Assembly: GCA_937915515.1 (NCBI GenBank)
Contig: CALGIK010000038.1
Coordinates: forward strand, 1 to 7,774
Direction of reading: 5' to 3'
DNA length: 7,774 nt
DNA from: an uncultured Clostridia bacterium
Lineage (GTDB): Bacteria > Bacillota > Clostridia > Christensenellales > CAG-314
This document shows, one piece after another, positions 1 through 7,587 of the stretch (within the stretch, counting starts at the first letter, position 1; each line of letters opens with the position of its first letter). The notes beneath the pieces are model-generated. The model did not search any database. It had not been told where the DNA came from and worked only from the letters and a program-made list of their open reading frames with translations. Made by a program: the position numbers and the translations under genes.

Positions 1-14
1 ACTGTAATTTTGTA

Positions 15-23
15 TGATATAAT
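15..23 (+). promoter_or_regulatory. Extended -10 promoter element upstream of cas3
   Basis: TG at 15-16, one spacer base, then a perfect TATAAT at 18-23 form a consensus extended -10 box for the housekeeping sigma factor. Transcription would start near base 29-31, giving cas3 a leader of only about 14-16 nt. The matching -35 box would fall at or before the window edge and cannot be checked, although an extended -10 can work with a poor -35. The surroundings are AT-rich, so a chance match is possible. If real, this is the promoter of the whole cas operon. Confidence 0.55.
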
Positions 24-44
24 AGTGTTTATAAAGTTGAATAT

Positions 45-2210
45 ATGGAATATATAGCAAGAATTAATGAAGATACCAATGATGAGCAGCTTTTAAAAAC
101 ACATCTTAATAATGTCGCAAATATATGCGAAAAGTATGCTTCTGCCTTTAAAACCGAAAAATTAGCTTATCAGATAGGTTATTTGCACGATATAGGCAAA
201 TATTCGCATGCGTTTCAAAAGCGTATAAGAGGAAATCCGCTAAGAGTTGATCATTCTACCGCAGGAGCAAAATTAGCGCAAAAAAAATTTAATAAGCTGC
301 TTTCAACAATTTGCGGATATTGTATTGCGGGTCATCACGCCGGTCTGCCGGATTTGGGCTGCGATGCCGATAATGCCGAAAGTCCTACTTTAAAAGGCAG
401 ATTAAAAAAACCGATAGAGGATTATGATTTTTATAAAACAGAATTGGTTTTAAAGGAATTTGATGATGTTTCTGAAGTTGCGGCAATTGTAAACGCTTCA
501 AAAACTCAGCCTGATTTTGCTTTATCTTTGTATACGCGCATGCTTTTTTCGTGTCTTGTCGACGCTGATTATCTTGATACAGAAAGGTTTATGAAAGGAG
601 AAACAAACAGAAGTATTGATTACGACTTTTGTGTTTTACGGCAAAAATTAAATGATAAACTGAAACAGTTTGAGCACTTATCAGGCGTTATAAATCAAAA
701 ACGCAGGGAAATTTTACAAAGCTGCCTTTCTGCCGCAGAAGAAGAAAAAGGCATGTTTAGGCTCTCTGTTCCTACCGGAGGAGGGAAGACACTTTCCTCT
801 ATGGCATTTGCTATCAGCCATTTGTTAAAGCACGATTTAAAGAGGATTATATATGTAATACCTTATAGCAGTATTATAGAACAGACTGCTCTCGATTTCA
901 AAAAAATTTTCGGAGAAGAATATGTTCTTGAACATCATTTTAATTACGAATACGATTACGACGAAAACAATAAGCTGTCACCTATGCAGGAAAGGTTTAA
1001 ACTTGCTACACAAAATTGGGACATGCCTATAATAATAACAACAAATGTGCAATTTTTTGAATCGCTATTTAGCAACAAAAGCAGCCGATGCCGCAAACTG
1101 CATAATATTTGCCAAAGCGTAATTATTTTTGACGAAGTACAGATGTTTTCTTATGATTTTTTAAAGCCTTGTCTTATGGCAATTAGTGAATTAGTAAACA
1201 ATTACGATTCTTCGGTAGTTTTTTGCAGCGCAACACAGCCGAATTTTGATTTCTTATTAGCAAAACACGAAATAAAGGAAATTGTAAAAAACAGTAACGA
1301 ATTAGAAAAAGTATTTAAAAGAACGGAAATAGTTAAGGCAGGCGTTTTATCCGAAAATGAAATTATCGAGAAAATTAAAATACTCAATCAAGTTCTTGTA
1401 GTCGTAAACAGCCGTAAGGAAGCATTAAGTTTATATGAAAAATTAAATGATGACCAAAGTTTTTGTTTAACCACGCTGATGACGCCCGGTGACCGCAAAG
1501 AAGCAATAAAAAGAATAAAAACTGATTTGTCAGAAGGCAAAAATTGCAGGGTAATATCCACTCAACTGATTGAGGCAGGCGTGGATATTGATTTTCCTGT
1601 TGTTTATAGAGCTATTGCGGGGATAGATTCTATTATACAATCGGCAGGCAGATGCAACAGGGAAGGCAGACTTGATAAGGGGCAGGTGTATGTTTTTAGT
1701 CCCGAGAAAGAACCAAAAAGGAAGGGACATTTACTCCAAGGTATTCAAATCGGAAATATGATAATGAATGAATATAAGGACATAAATTCGTCTGAAGCGA
1801 TTGAAGCATACTTTAAAAATGCTTATGACGCTTCCAATTTGGATATAAACAAAACATTAAATTGTTTTATCAAAAAAAATAATGTCGCTCAATTAGATTA
1901 TGATTTTAAAAAGGCTGCCGATGATTTTAAGTTAATAGATAACGACCAAAAACAAATAATTATTCCTGACGAAGAGATTGCCGCAATAATCGAAAAAATT
2001 AAATATTCTAAAACTCCCGGTATTTTCTTTAATAAACTTCAGCAAAAAAGTGTTTCGGTTTATTCTTACGAATTTAATAAATTATTCAACGATAAAAAAA
2101 TTTTTGAAGTACTCGACGGCTTATTTATGCTGCAAGATAATTCTTTATATAGTACTACAAAAGGTTTAAATATATTTTACGATGAAAAAAACGATTTTCT
2201 GTGTGTTTAA
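45..2210 (+). CDS. cas3: Cas3, HD nuclease-helicase of type I-C CRISPR-Cas
   Basis: This is the effector nuclease that Cascade recruits after target recognition. It nicks the displaced strand, then unwinds and degrades the DNA in an ATP-dependent manner. An N-terminal HD domain covers about residues 10-185, with H20, H48-D49 (LHDIGK), D69-H70, H97-H98 (GHHAG) and D173 as the likely metal ligands. A superfamily 2 helicase follows: Walker A PTGGGKT at 243-249, the DExH-type box as DEVQ at 363-366, SAT at 395-397, QLIEAGVDID at 507-516 and the arginine-finger motif QSAGRCNREG at 532-541. The Cas3 C-terminal domain runs from about 560 to 721. At 721 aa it is a normal length for I-C Cas3. The ATG at 45 is the first possible start, because an in-frame TGA lies at 15-17. 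No recognisable Shine-Dalgarno site precedes it. All motifs are intact and cas5c follows after 16 bases. Confidence 0.97.
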   Translation: MEYIARINEDTNDEQLLKTHLNNVANICEKYASAFKTEKLAYQIGYLHDIGKYSHAFQKRIRGNPLRVDHSTAGAKLAQKKFNKLLSTICGYCIAGHHAGLPDLGCDADNAESPTLKGRLKKPIEDYDFYKTELVLKEFDDVSEVAAIVNASKTQPDFALSLYTRMLFSCLVDADYLDTERFMKGETNRSIDYDFCVLRQKLNDKLKQFEHLSGVINQKRREILQSCLSAAEEEKGMFRLSVPTGGGKTLSSMAFAISHLLKHDLKRIIYVIPYSSIIEQTALDFKKIFGEEYVLEHHFNYEYDYDENNKLSPMQERFKLATQNWDMPIIITTNVQFFESLFSNKSSRCRKLHNICQSVIIFDEVQMFSYDFLKPCLMAISELVNNYDSSVVFCSATQPNFDFLLAKHEIKEIVKNSNELEKVFKRTEIVKAGVLSENEIIEKIKILNQVLVVVNSRKEALSLYEKLNDDQSFCLTTLMTPGDRKEAIKRIKTDLSEGKNCRVISTQLIEAGVDIDFPVVYRAIAGIDSIIQSAGRCNREGRLDKGQVYVFSPEKEPKRKGHLLQGIQIGNMIMNEYKDINSSEAIEAYFKNAYDASNLDINKTLNCFIKKNNVAQLDYDFKKAADDFKLIDNDQKQIIIPDEEIAAIIEKIKYSKTPGIFFNKLQQKSVSVYSYEFNKLFNDKKIFEVLDGLFMLQDNSLYSTTKGLNIFYDEKNDFLCV

Positions 2211-2216
2211 GGAGGT
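2209..2216 (+). promoter_or_regulatory. Strong Shine-Dalgarno site for cas5c
   Basis: AAGGAGGT matches the anti-Shine-Dalgarno end of 16S rRNA perfectly and overlaps the last two bases of the cas3 stop codon. The gap between GGAGG and the cas5c ATG is 11 bases, slightly long but workable. It allows the Cascade genes to be translated strongly even if cas3 is translated poorly. Confidence 0.85.
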
Positions 2217-2226
2217 ATTTTAAAAA

Positions 2227-2907
2227 ATGGGTTACGGAATTTGCTTAAAGGTTTGGGGAGACTATGCTTGTTTTACACGACCAGAGATGAAGGTTGAAAG
2301 AGTCAGTTATGACATAATTACGCCTTCGGCGGCAAGAGGTATTATCGAATCAATTTATTGGAAACCTGCAATAAAATGGGTTATCGACAAGATACACGTG
2401 ATTAACCCTATACTTTTTACCAATATAAGACGCAACGAGGTAAGCGATAAAATCCCTGTCGGTAAGGTTTTAGCTCTTGTTAACGGAAAAGATGAGGAGT
2501 TTTATACTGTTGCTACCGAAAACAGGCAACAAAGAGCTTCGCTGGTTCTTAAAGACGTATGCTACCATATAGAAGCTCATTTTGAGATGACAGATCAAGC
2601 CGGAGAAACAGACAGTCAAGAAAAACATTACAATATCGCAATCAGGCGAATGGACAAAGGACAATTTCATAAACAGCCTGTTTTTGGTACGAGGGAATTT
2701 CCCGCTTTTTTTACTCTTGTCGATAAACCTGAAGAAAGTAAACTAAAAGGCGAACAAGATTTAGGTTTTATGCTTTTTGATATGAATTTTAAAGGACGTA
2801 AAGAAAAAGACATATTTTATAACGATGCTGACCCGATTTTTTATAGACCGATTATGATTGACGGTGTAGTAGATGTTTTAAAATGTTATAAGGAGAGCGT
2901 ATTATGA
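2227..2907 (+). CDS. cas5c: Cas5c (Cas5d), crRNA-processing subunit of type I-C Cascade
   Basis: Type I-C lacks Cas6, and Cas5c takes over pre-crRNA cleavage below the repeat hairpin. It then stays on the crRNA 5' handle inside Cascade. The 226-aa length fits the family. Typical features are the N-terminal MGYGICLKVWGDYACFTRPE, the SAARGIIESIYWKP segment (about 35-46) and KGQFHKQPVFGTREF (144-158). By recalled alignment to the Bacillus halodurans enzyme, whose triad is Tyr-Lys-His, the catalytic residues here should be Y44, K133 and H134 (in QEKHYN). That placement is inferred, not aligned by software. The start is set by the AAGGAGGT site upstream. The 3' end overlaps cas8c by 4 bases (ATGA), which suggests translational coupling. 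Confidence 0.96.
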   Translation: MGYGICLKVWGDYACFTRPEMKVERVSYDIITPSAARGIIESIYWKPAIKWVIDKIHVINPILFTNIRRNEVSDKIPVGKVLALVNGKDEEFYTVATENRQQRASLVLKDVCYHIEAHFEMTDQAGETDSQEKHYNIAIRRMDKGQFHKQPVFGTREFPAFFTLVDKPEESKLKGEQDLGFMLFDMNFKGRKEKDIFYNDADPIFYRPIMIDGVVDVLKCYKESVL

Positions 2908-4754
2908 TTATTTCCGCGTTAAATAAATATTATGAAATATTGTCGCATGACGAAGACAGCGATATAGCTATGTACGGTTTTTCTAAAGTTAAGGTATCTT
3001 ATAAGTTCTGTATAGATAAAAATGCAAAACTGATAGGTATACATACGCTTGAGAATATCAAAAAAACAGGCAAAAAAGAAATTGAAATTCCCATGATTAT
3101 GACCGTGCCTCAACCGGCAAAGAGAGCAAACAATATTGTTGCAAATTTTTTATGCGATAAAGCAGAATACGCAATAGGATTGCCTGTCAATGAAAATGAG
3201 AAAGAGAAAACAACTATAAGATTTGCTTCATTTAAAAAACTACATAAGGATATATTAGAAGGAGCAAAAAATTATTACGGCGATATATTCCTTAAATTTT
3301 TAAACACTTTTTCAATGGAAAATTATGAGGAAATATTAAATCCATTAAAAGCGAATTTAAGCAATGGGGGATTTATAGTTTTTGAAATCGACGGTAAGCT
3401 TTTACACGAAGACCAAGAAATTAAAGAACTTTGGCTAAAGTACACAAATAGCGAAACAGATAAATTACCCGTAATGCAATGTGCTGTGACAGGTAAAAAA
3501 GCTAATATTGCAATTCTCCATCCAAGTATAAAAAATGTCAGAAATGCGCAAAGCAGCGGAGCTTCAATCGTATCCTTTAATGCCGACTCATACGAATCAT
3601 ACAACAAAACCGAAGGGCAAGGGTTAAATTCGCCGATATCCGAATCGGTAACGTTTAACTATACTACTGTTCTTAATCATTTGCTTGCTTCAGACAATCA
3701 AAAGGTGCAGTTAGGCGATGCAACTACTGTTTTTTGGGCAGAAAGCAAGGATAAAGGTTATACCGACTTTATGAACTTCTTAATTTCGCCTAAGCCTATT
3801 GCTGAAGATACAATTCAAAACGAGAGATTAAACAGAAATATAGAATATGAAAAAAACATTTTAGGAATTTTAAATGCATATAAAGAGGGCAAAAAACCTG
3901 ATTTTGATTCCGTAAAACTTAATCCGGATGTTAAATTTTATATCCTTGGCTTGTCTCCGAATGCATCGAGAATTTCTATTAGGTTTTTTTATTCAAACAG
4001 TTTTGCTAATATCGTTAATACGATATCCCAACATTACAGAGATATAAATATAGAAAAAATGTTTTCTAATCAACCCGAATCGATACCTATTTGGATGCTT
4101 TTAGCGGAAACCGAAAATCCGAATTCTCGCAACGATACAAATCCCTTACTTGGAGGCAGTCTGATGAGGTCCATTTTTACGGGCAATATGTATCCGAGGA
4201 TATTATACAATCTAATTATAAACCGTATACGCTGCGACAGAGACGATAAGGACAAGCATATAGAACAAATCAATTATGTAAGAGTATCAATAATTAAAGG
4301 ATACCTTAACAGGTATTCGAGAATATCAAAAACAGAACATTTTAAGGAGGTTTTAAACATGAGTTTAAACGAAAAGGCAACTTCAACGCCTTATCTATTA
4401 GGCAGACTGTTTGCGGTGCTTGAAAAAGCTCAAAAAGACGCAAATCCTGGGATTAATGCCACAATAAAAGACAGATATTTTTCTTCGGCGTGCGCGACGC
4501 CTGCGGCAGTTTTCCCCACGCTGTTAAAATTGGCGCAGGCGCATATCTCAAAATCCGATTACGGATATATATCGGAAAGAAGGATTGCGGAAATTATGGA
4601 GGCAATACAAAAACCGGAATTTCCTAAACACTTGAGCCTTGAAGAACAGGGTGTATTTATTATCGGGTATTATCATCAGAGTAATGCGTTTTATAAAAAA
4701 TCCGATAAAGAACAAACAGAAAAAGAACAAATAATTGAAAATAAAGGAGAATAA
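2904..4754 (+). CDS. cas8c: Cas8c (Csd1), large subunit of type I-C Cascade
   Basis: Cas8c is the large Cascade subunit, which reads the PAM and helps recruit Cas3. Its 616 aa are typical of the family. Recognisable family segments are PVMQCAVTGKKANIAILHP (189-207), QSSGASIVSFNA (216-227), GDATTVFWAES (271-281), LGLSPNASRISIRFF (348-362) and NPLLGGSLMRSIFTG (413-427). The start ATG lies in an ATGA overlap with the cas5c stop, and AAGGAG at 2890-2895 sits 8 bases upstream. The C-terminal 131 residues form the Cas11-like helical part. They have their own internal ribosome-binding site and start, so the gene probably makes two proteins. The tail after about residue 597 is short, charged and rich in Lys and Glu. 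No frameshift or truncation is seen. Confidence 0.96.
   Translation: MIISALNKYYEILSHDEDSDIAMYGFSKVKVSYKFCIDKNAKLIGIHTLENIKKTGKKEIEIPMIMTVPQPAKRANNIVANFLCDKAEYAIGLPVNENEKEKTTIRFASFKKLHKDILEGAKNYYGDIFLKFLNTFSMENYEEILNPLKANLSNGGFIVFEIDGKLLHEDQEIKELWLKYTNSETDKLPVMQCAVTGKKANIAILHPSIKNVRNAQSSGASIVSFNADSYESYNKTEGQGLNSPISESVTFNYTTVLNHLLASDNQKVQLGDATTVFWAESKDKGYTDFMNFLISPKPIAEDTIQNERLNRNIEYEKNILGILNAYKEGKKPDFDSVKLNPDVKFYILGLSPNASRISIRFFYSNSFANIVNTISQHYRDINIEKMFSNQPESIPIWMLLAETENPNSRNDTNPLLGGSLMRSIFTGNMYPRILYNLIINRIRCDRDDKDKHIEQINYVRVSIIKGYLNRYSRISKTEHFKEVLNMSLNEKATSTPYLLGRLFAVLEKAQKDANPGINATIKDRYFSSACATPAAVFPTLLKLAQAHISKSDYGYISERRIAEIMEAIQKPEFPKHLSLEEQGVFIIGYYHQSNAFYKKSDKEQTEKEQIIENKGE
4344..4351 (+). 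promoter_or_regulatory. Internal Shine-Dalgarno site for cas11c within cas8c
   Basis: AAGGAGGT lies inside the cas8c reading frame, where it encodes Lys-Glu-Val. Eight bases separate GGAGG from an in-frame ATG at 4359. This is the best match-and-spacing combination in the window, better than the sites of the annotated gene starts. Its position fits the known internal start of the small subunit in type I-C systems. Confidence 0.85.
4359..4754 (+). CDS. cas11c: Cas11c, small subunit of type I-C Cascade, internal start in cas8c
   Basis: The in-frame ATG at cas8c codon 486 opens a 131-aa product identical to the Cas8c C-terminus, beginning MSLNEKATSTPYLLGRLF and ending at the shared TAA. In type I-C and some other type I systems the small subunit is known to be translated independently from inside the large-subunit gene. 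Copies of it line the Cascade belly and support target-strand binding. Here the site is directly visible: AAGGAGGT with an 8-base spacer. The protein looks largely helical, with family-like segments PYLLGRLFAVLEKAQ (residues 11-25 of the short product) and LSLEEQGVFIIGYYHQ (92-107). Standard gene callers would miss it because it is nested in frame. That the product is made is inference from the sequence plus the known family behaviour. Confidence 0.85.
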   Translation: MSLNEKATSTPYLLGRLFAVLEKAQKDANPGINATIKDRYFSSACATPAAVFPTLLKLAQAHISKSDYGYISERRIAEIMEAIQKPEFPKHLSLEEQGVFIIGYYHQSNAFYKKSDKEQTEKEQIIENKGE

Positions 4755-4758
4755 AATT

Positions 4759-5613
4759 ATGAGTGAAATCATTAAAAACCGTTACGAATTCAAGTTTTTA
4801 TTTGATGTGGAAAACGGAAACCCCAACGGTGACCCCGATGCCGGCAATATGCCTCGTATTGATGCGGAAACAGGATACGGAATAGTAACGGATGTTTGCC
4901 TTAAGCGCAAAATCAGAAACTATGTGGAGCTGGTAAAAAATGATGCGGAAAGATATAAAATATACATAAAAGAAGGTTCTGTGCTTAATCAGGCAAATGC
5001 CGTCGCTTACGAAAGAACAAACATTGCAAAAGGCAAAGTAACCCGCAAAGATGTGGAAATTCTCAGAAAATTTATGTGCGACAATTATTATGACATAAGG
5101 ACATTCGGCGCCGTTATGTCCACCGAAATAAATTGCGGAATAGTAAGAGGTCCCGTACAGCTTAACTTTGCACGTAGCGTTGATTCTGTTTTGCCTCAAG
5201 AAATTACTATAACAAGAATGGCGGTTACTAACGAGAAGGATATGGAAAAAAAGACAAACGAGATGGGCCGAAAATTTATTTTGCCATATGCTCTGTACGA
5301 GGCGGAAGGTTATGTGTCAGCGGCTCTTGCAGAAAAAACTGGTTTTAACGAAGATGATTTAAACTTATTGTGGGATGCCATTATCAATATGTTTGAGAAC
5401 GATCATTCTGCCGCGAGAGGTAAGATGGCTGTTCGAAAATTGTTTATCTATAAGCACGCAACTTCTCTCGGTGTAGCGCCTTCTCATAAACTTTTTGATA
5501 GTGTAAAGGTAGAGCGCAAGGATATCAGTAAACCCTCACGCTGTTTTGAGGACTATAATGTTTTGGTTGACAAGACAGCTATTCCTGAGGGTGTGCAGTT
5601 GATTGAAAGATGA
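4759..5613 (+). CDS. cas7c: Cas7c (Csd2), backbone subunit of type I-C Cascade
   Basis: Cas7c is the RRM-fold protein that polymerises along the crRNA spacer to form the Cascade backbone. The N-terminus NRYEFKFLFDVENGNPNGDP (7-26), followed by DAGNMPRID and TDVCLKRKIRNYV (44-56), is a hallmark of I-C Cas7. The central DIRTFGAVM (112-120) and GPVQLNFARSVDS (131-143) also match the family. I chose the ATG at 4759 (284 aa). AAGGAG at 4744-4749 sits 9 bases upstream, and the product then starts MSEIIKNRYEF as in relatives. The upstream in-frame ATG at 4735 lies inside cas8c, comes before that site and would add eight poorly supported residues. The cas8c stop is 4 bases upstream, and the 3' end overlaps cas4 through ATGA. 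Confidence 0.96.
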   Translation: MSEIIKNRYEFKFLFDVENGNPNGDPDAGNMPRIDAETGYGIVTDVCLKRKIRNYVELVKNDAERYKIYIKEGSVLNQANAVAYERTNIAKGKVTRKDVEILRKFMCDNYYDIRTFGAVMSTEINCGIVRGPVQLNFARSVDSVLPQEITITRMAVTNEKDMEKKTNEMGRKFILPYALYEAEGYVSAALAEKTGFNEDDLNLLWDAIINMFENDHSAARGKMAVRKLFIYKHATSLGVAPSHKLFDSVKVERKDISKPSRCFEDYNVLVDKTAIPEGVQLIER

Positions 5614-6266
5614 CCGAAACGGAAGATTATCTGCTTATTTCGGGGATACAGCATTTTATGTTTTGCATGCATCAATGGGGGTTAATTCATATCGAAGGTG
5701 TTTGGCAGGAAAATTCTTTGACATACGAAGGAAAAATGCTTCACGAAAGGGCGGATAACCCTCAGTTGAAGGAAAGCCGCGGCAGCGTTTATTATTCGAG
5801 GAGCGTTGCTGTGGTTTCCCATGCTTTAATGATGCAAGGCGTAATTGATGTTATTGAGTTCACAAAAGACCCTGACGGTATATTTGTGGAGCAAAAAAGC
5901 GATTTTTATTTTCCTAAAATTATAGAATACAAAAGAGGTCAGCCTAAGGAGGGTTTGGAGGATAAGGTGCAACTGTGCGCTCTGATTATGTCTTTTGAAG
6001 AAATGAAAAATATAAAACTTGATTACGGATATTTGTATTACTTCAGCATCAACAGAAGGGTGAAAGTGGATATAGATAATGCTTTGCGCGACGAAGTAAA
6101 AAAACTTAGCGAGCAGATGCATTATTATTTTGACAACAATATTACTCCTAAGCCTGCTAAAATTAAAGGATGCAAAAGCTGTTCGTTAGAAAGCATTTGT
6201 TCAAAAAATTTCAGCGAAAAGGATGCAGCCGCTTTCAACAGCAGAATTTTAAGGGATTTGTTATGA
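5610..6266 (+). CDS. cas4: Cas4, RecB-like Fe-S nuclease for spacer acquisition
   Basis: Cas4 works with Cas1-Cas2. It recognises the PAM end of prespacers and trims it so that spacers insert in the correct orientation. The protein is 218 aa, usual for I-C. The N-terminus DYLLISGIQHFMFCMHQWGL carries the first cluster cysteine, C19. The other three are C188, C191 and C197 (CKSCSLESIC), together giving the 4Fe-4S set. RecB-type nuclease residues are H45 (MLHER), D80 (GVIDVIEF), and E106 and K108 (IIEYKRG), followed by Q121 of the Q motif. The ATG lies in an ATGA overlap with the cas7c stop. Its own Shine-Dalgarno site is poor (GAGGG at 5587-5591 is too far), so translation is probably coupled to cas7c. 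The 3' end overlaps cas1 by 4 bases. Confidence 0.96.
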   Translation: MTETEDYLLISGIQHFMFCMHQWGLIHIEGVWQENSLTYEGKMLHERADNPQLKESRGSVYYSRSVAVVSHALMMQGVIDVIEFTKDPDGIFVEQKSDFYFPKIIEYKRGQPKEGLEDKVQLCALIMSFEEMKNIKLDYGYLYYFSINRRVKVDIDNALRDEVKKLSEQMHYYFDNNITPKPAKIKGCKSCSLESICSKNFSEKDAAAFNSRILRDLL

Positions 6267-7294
6267 GGAAATTATTGAACACGCTTTTTATAACAACTCC
6301 CGAAAGTTATCTTTCGCTTGACGGAAACAATGTTGTCTTGTTGAAAGAAGGGAAGGAAGCTTTTCGCATCCCCGTAAACAATTTGGAAGGAATTATATGT
6401 TTTAATTATCTAGGGGCAAGTCCTAAGCTTATGCAGTATTGCACCGAAAACAATATACTCATAAGCTTTATGAGCCCAACGGGCAGATATATGGCGGGCA
6501 TAAACGGAAAAATAAGAGGCAATGTATTGTTGCGCAAAAAACAATATCTTAACTCGGAAAATATGGAGTTTAGTCTTGAAATTTCTAAGACAATAATTTC
6601 TTCAAAATTGTATAACAGCAGAGCGGAAATTTGCAGAAGCATAAGGGATAACAGCGACAAAATCGATGTGACAAATTTGGAAAAGGCGTCCGACGGATTA
6701 AAACAAAGTATATCGTATATAAAAAGCTGCGCTTCGTTTAATGATTTAAGAGGGCTGGAAGGAGATTCCGCGAGGCTTTATTTTTCTGTATTTAATGATA
6801 TGGTTATACAGCAAAAAGACGATTTTGTGTTTTGCGGTCGTACAAAAAGACCCCCTCTTGACAACATAAACGCCATGCTTTCCTTTGGTTATTCTTTACT
6901 TGCGCATGACATCGAGGCGGCGCTGTTAAGCGTCGGGCTTGACCCTTATGTGGGGTTTTTTCATACTGATCGGCCGGGAAGAATTTCTCTCGCTCTTGAT
7001 ATTATGGAAGAATTTAGGTCGGTGCTTGTGGACAGGTTTGTTTTAACGCTTATCAATTTGAGACAGATTAAAAGGTCTGATTTTATTCATAAGGAAAGCG
7101 AAGGGATACTTATGACAGACGACGCCAGAAAAACCTTTTTGTGTGAATGGCAAAAGAAAAAACAAGAAGAGATTATTCATCCTTTTAGCGGCGAAAAAAT
7201 AAAAATGGGGCTTTTGCCTTATGTGCAAGCTTTGATTTTGTCGAGATATCTTAGAGACGAAATAAATGCCTATGTGCCTTATTATAAAAGATAA
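6263..7294 (+). CDS. cas1: Cas1, CRISPR integrase
   Basis: Cas1 is the metal-dependent integrase that joins prespacers to the leader-proximal repeat as a Cas1-Cas2 complex. At 343 aa it fits I-C Cas1. An N-terminal beta domain (about 1-85, starting MRKLLNTLFITTPESYLSLDG) precedes the helical catalytic domain. The conserved metal ligands are E166 (GLEGDSAR), H234 (GFFHTDRPGR) and D246 and/or E249 in LALDIMEEF. The start at 6263 is preferred over an in-frame ATG at 6170. It overlaps the cas4 stop (ATGA), has AAGGG at 6251-6255 seven bases upstream, and gives the family N-terminus. The upstream start would add 31 residues that overlap the Cas4 cysteine motif in another frame. Two bases separate the stop from cas2. 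Confidence 0.97.
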   Translation: MRKLLNTLFITTPESYLSLDGNNVVLLKEGKEAFRIPVNNLEGIICFNYLGASPKLMQYCTENNILISFMSPTGRYMAGINGKIRGNVLLRKKQYLNSENMEFSLEISKTIISSKLYNSRAEICRSIRDNSDKIDVTNLEKASDGLKQSISYIKSCASFNDLRGLEGDSARLYFSVFNDMVIQQKDDFVFCGRTKRPPLDNINAMLSFGYSLLAHDIEAALLSVGLDPYVGFFHTDRPGRISLALDIMEEFRSVLVDRFVLTLINLRQIKRSDFIHKESEGILMTDDARKTFLCEWQKKKQEEIIHPFSGEKIKMGLLPYVQALILSRYLRDEINAYVPYYKR

Positions 7295-7296
7295 TT

Positions 7297-7587
7297 ATGA
7301 TGATTTTGATAACGTATGATGTTAATACTGAGGACAAAGAGGGACGCGGCAGATTGAGAAGGGTTGCAAAGGAATGCGAAAACTATGGTCAGCGTGTGCA
7401 AAATTCGGTGTTTGAATGTTTGGTTTCACCGTTAGATTTTTCAAAATTAATAGCTGCGTTAGAAAAAATAATTGATGTAAATAAGGATAGCTTGCGATAT
7501 TATAAACTCGGCGACAATTGGAAAAATAAGATTAGACATTGCGGAGCAAAACAAACATATGATCCCGAAGGGTTTTTGATTGTATAA
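7297..7587 (+). CDS. cas2: Cas2, adaptation complex subunit
   Basis: Cas2 is the small ferredoxin-fold dimer that bridges two Cas1 dimers and holds the prespacer. The protein is 96 aa, normal for I-C. It shows the beta1 strand MILITYDV with the conserved D8, the GQRVQNSVFEC segment (31-41), and a C-terminal beta strand EGFLIV that in relatives packs against the partner subunit. Two tandem ATG codons (7297 and 7300) are both possible starts and differ by a single Met. No good Shine-Dalgarno site is present, so coupling to cas1, whose stop is 2 bases upstream, is likely. It is the last cas gene, and the leader starts directly after it. Confidence 0.96.
   Translation: MMILITYDVNTEDKEGRGRLRRVAKECENYGQRVQNSVFECLVSPLDFSKLIAALEKIIDVNKDSLRYYKLGDNWKNKIRHCGAKQTYDPEGFLIV

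Noticed and set aside
39..55. Direct repeat GAATATAT twice across the cas3 start codon.
   Set aside because: Low-complexity AT sequence, explained by the encoded Met-Glu-Tyr-Ile. Not enough for an operator call.
773..802. GGAGGAGGG in cas3 resembling a ribosome-binding site before an ATG.
   Set aside because: It encodes the Walker A glycines, and the ATG is about 15 bases away.
4485..4545. GC-rich patch in the cas11c region with a small inverted repeat (GCGT/ACGC) and tandem GGCGCA.
   Set aside because: It encodes an Ala-, Ser- and Thr-rich conserved stretch, so codon composition explains the base content. No break in the reading frame or sign of insertion is seen.
4798..5199. 133-codon open frame on the - strand opposite cas7c.
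   Set aside because: It is antisense to a confidently identified gene, resembles no known protein and lacks an SD site. Other minus-strand open frames in the window are shadows of the same kind.
5946..5969. AAGGAGGG inside cas4 followed by an in-frame GTG (codon 120), resembling a second internal start like that of cas11c.
   Set aside because: The spacing to GTG is 14 bases, too long. The nearer TTG is too close, and no short Cas4 product is known. The bases simply encode Pro-Lys-Glu-Gly.
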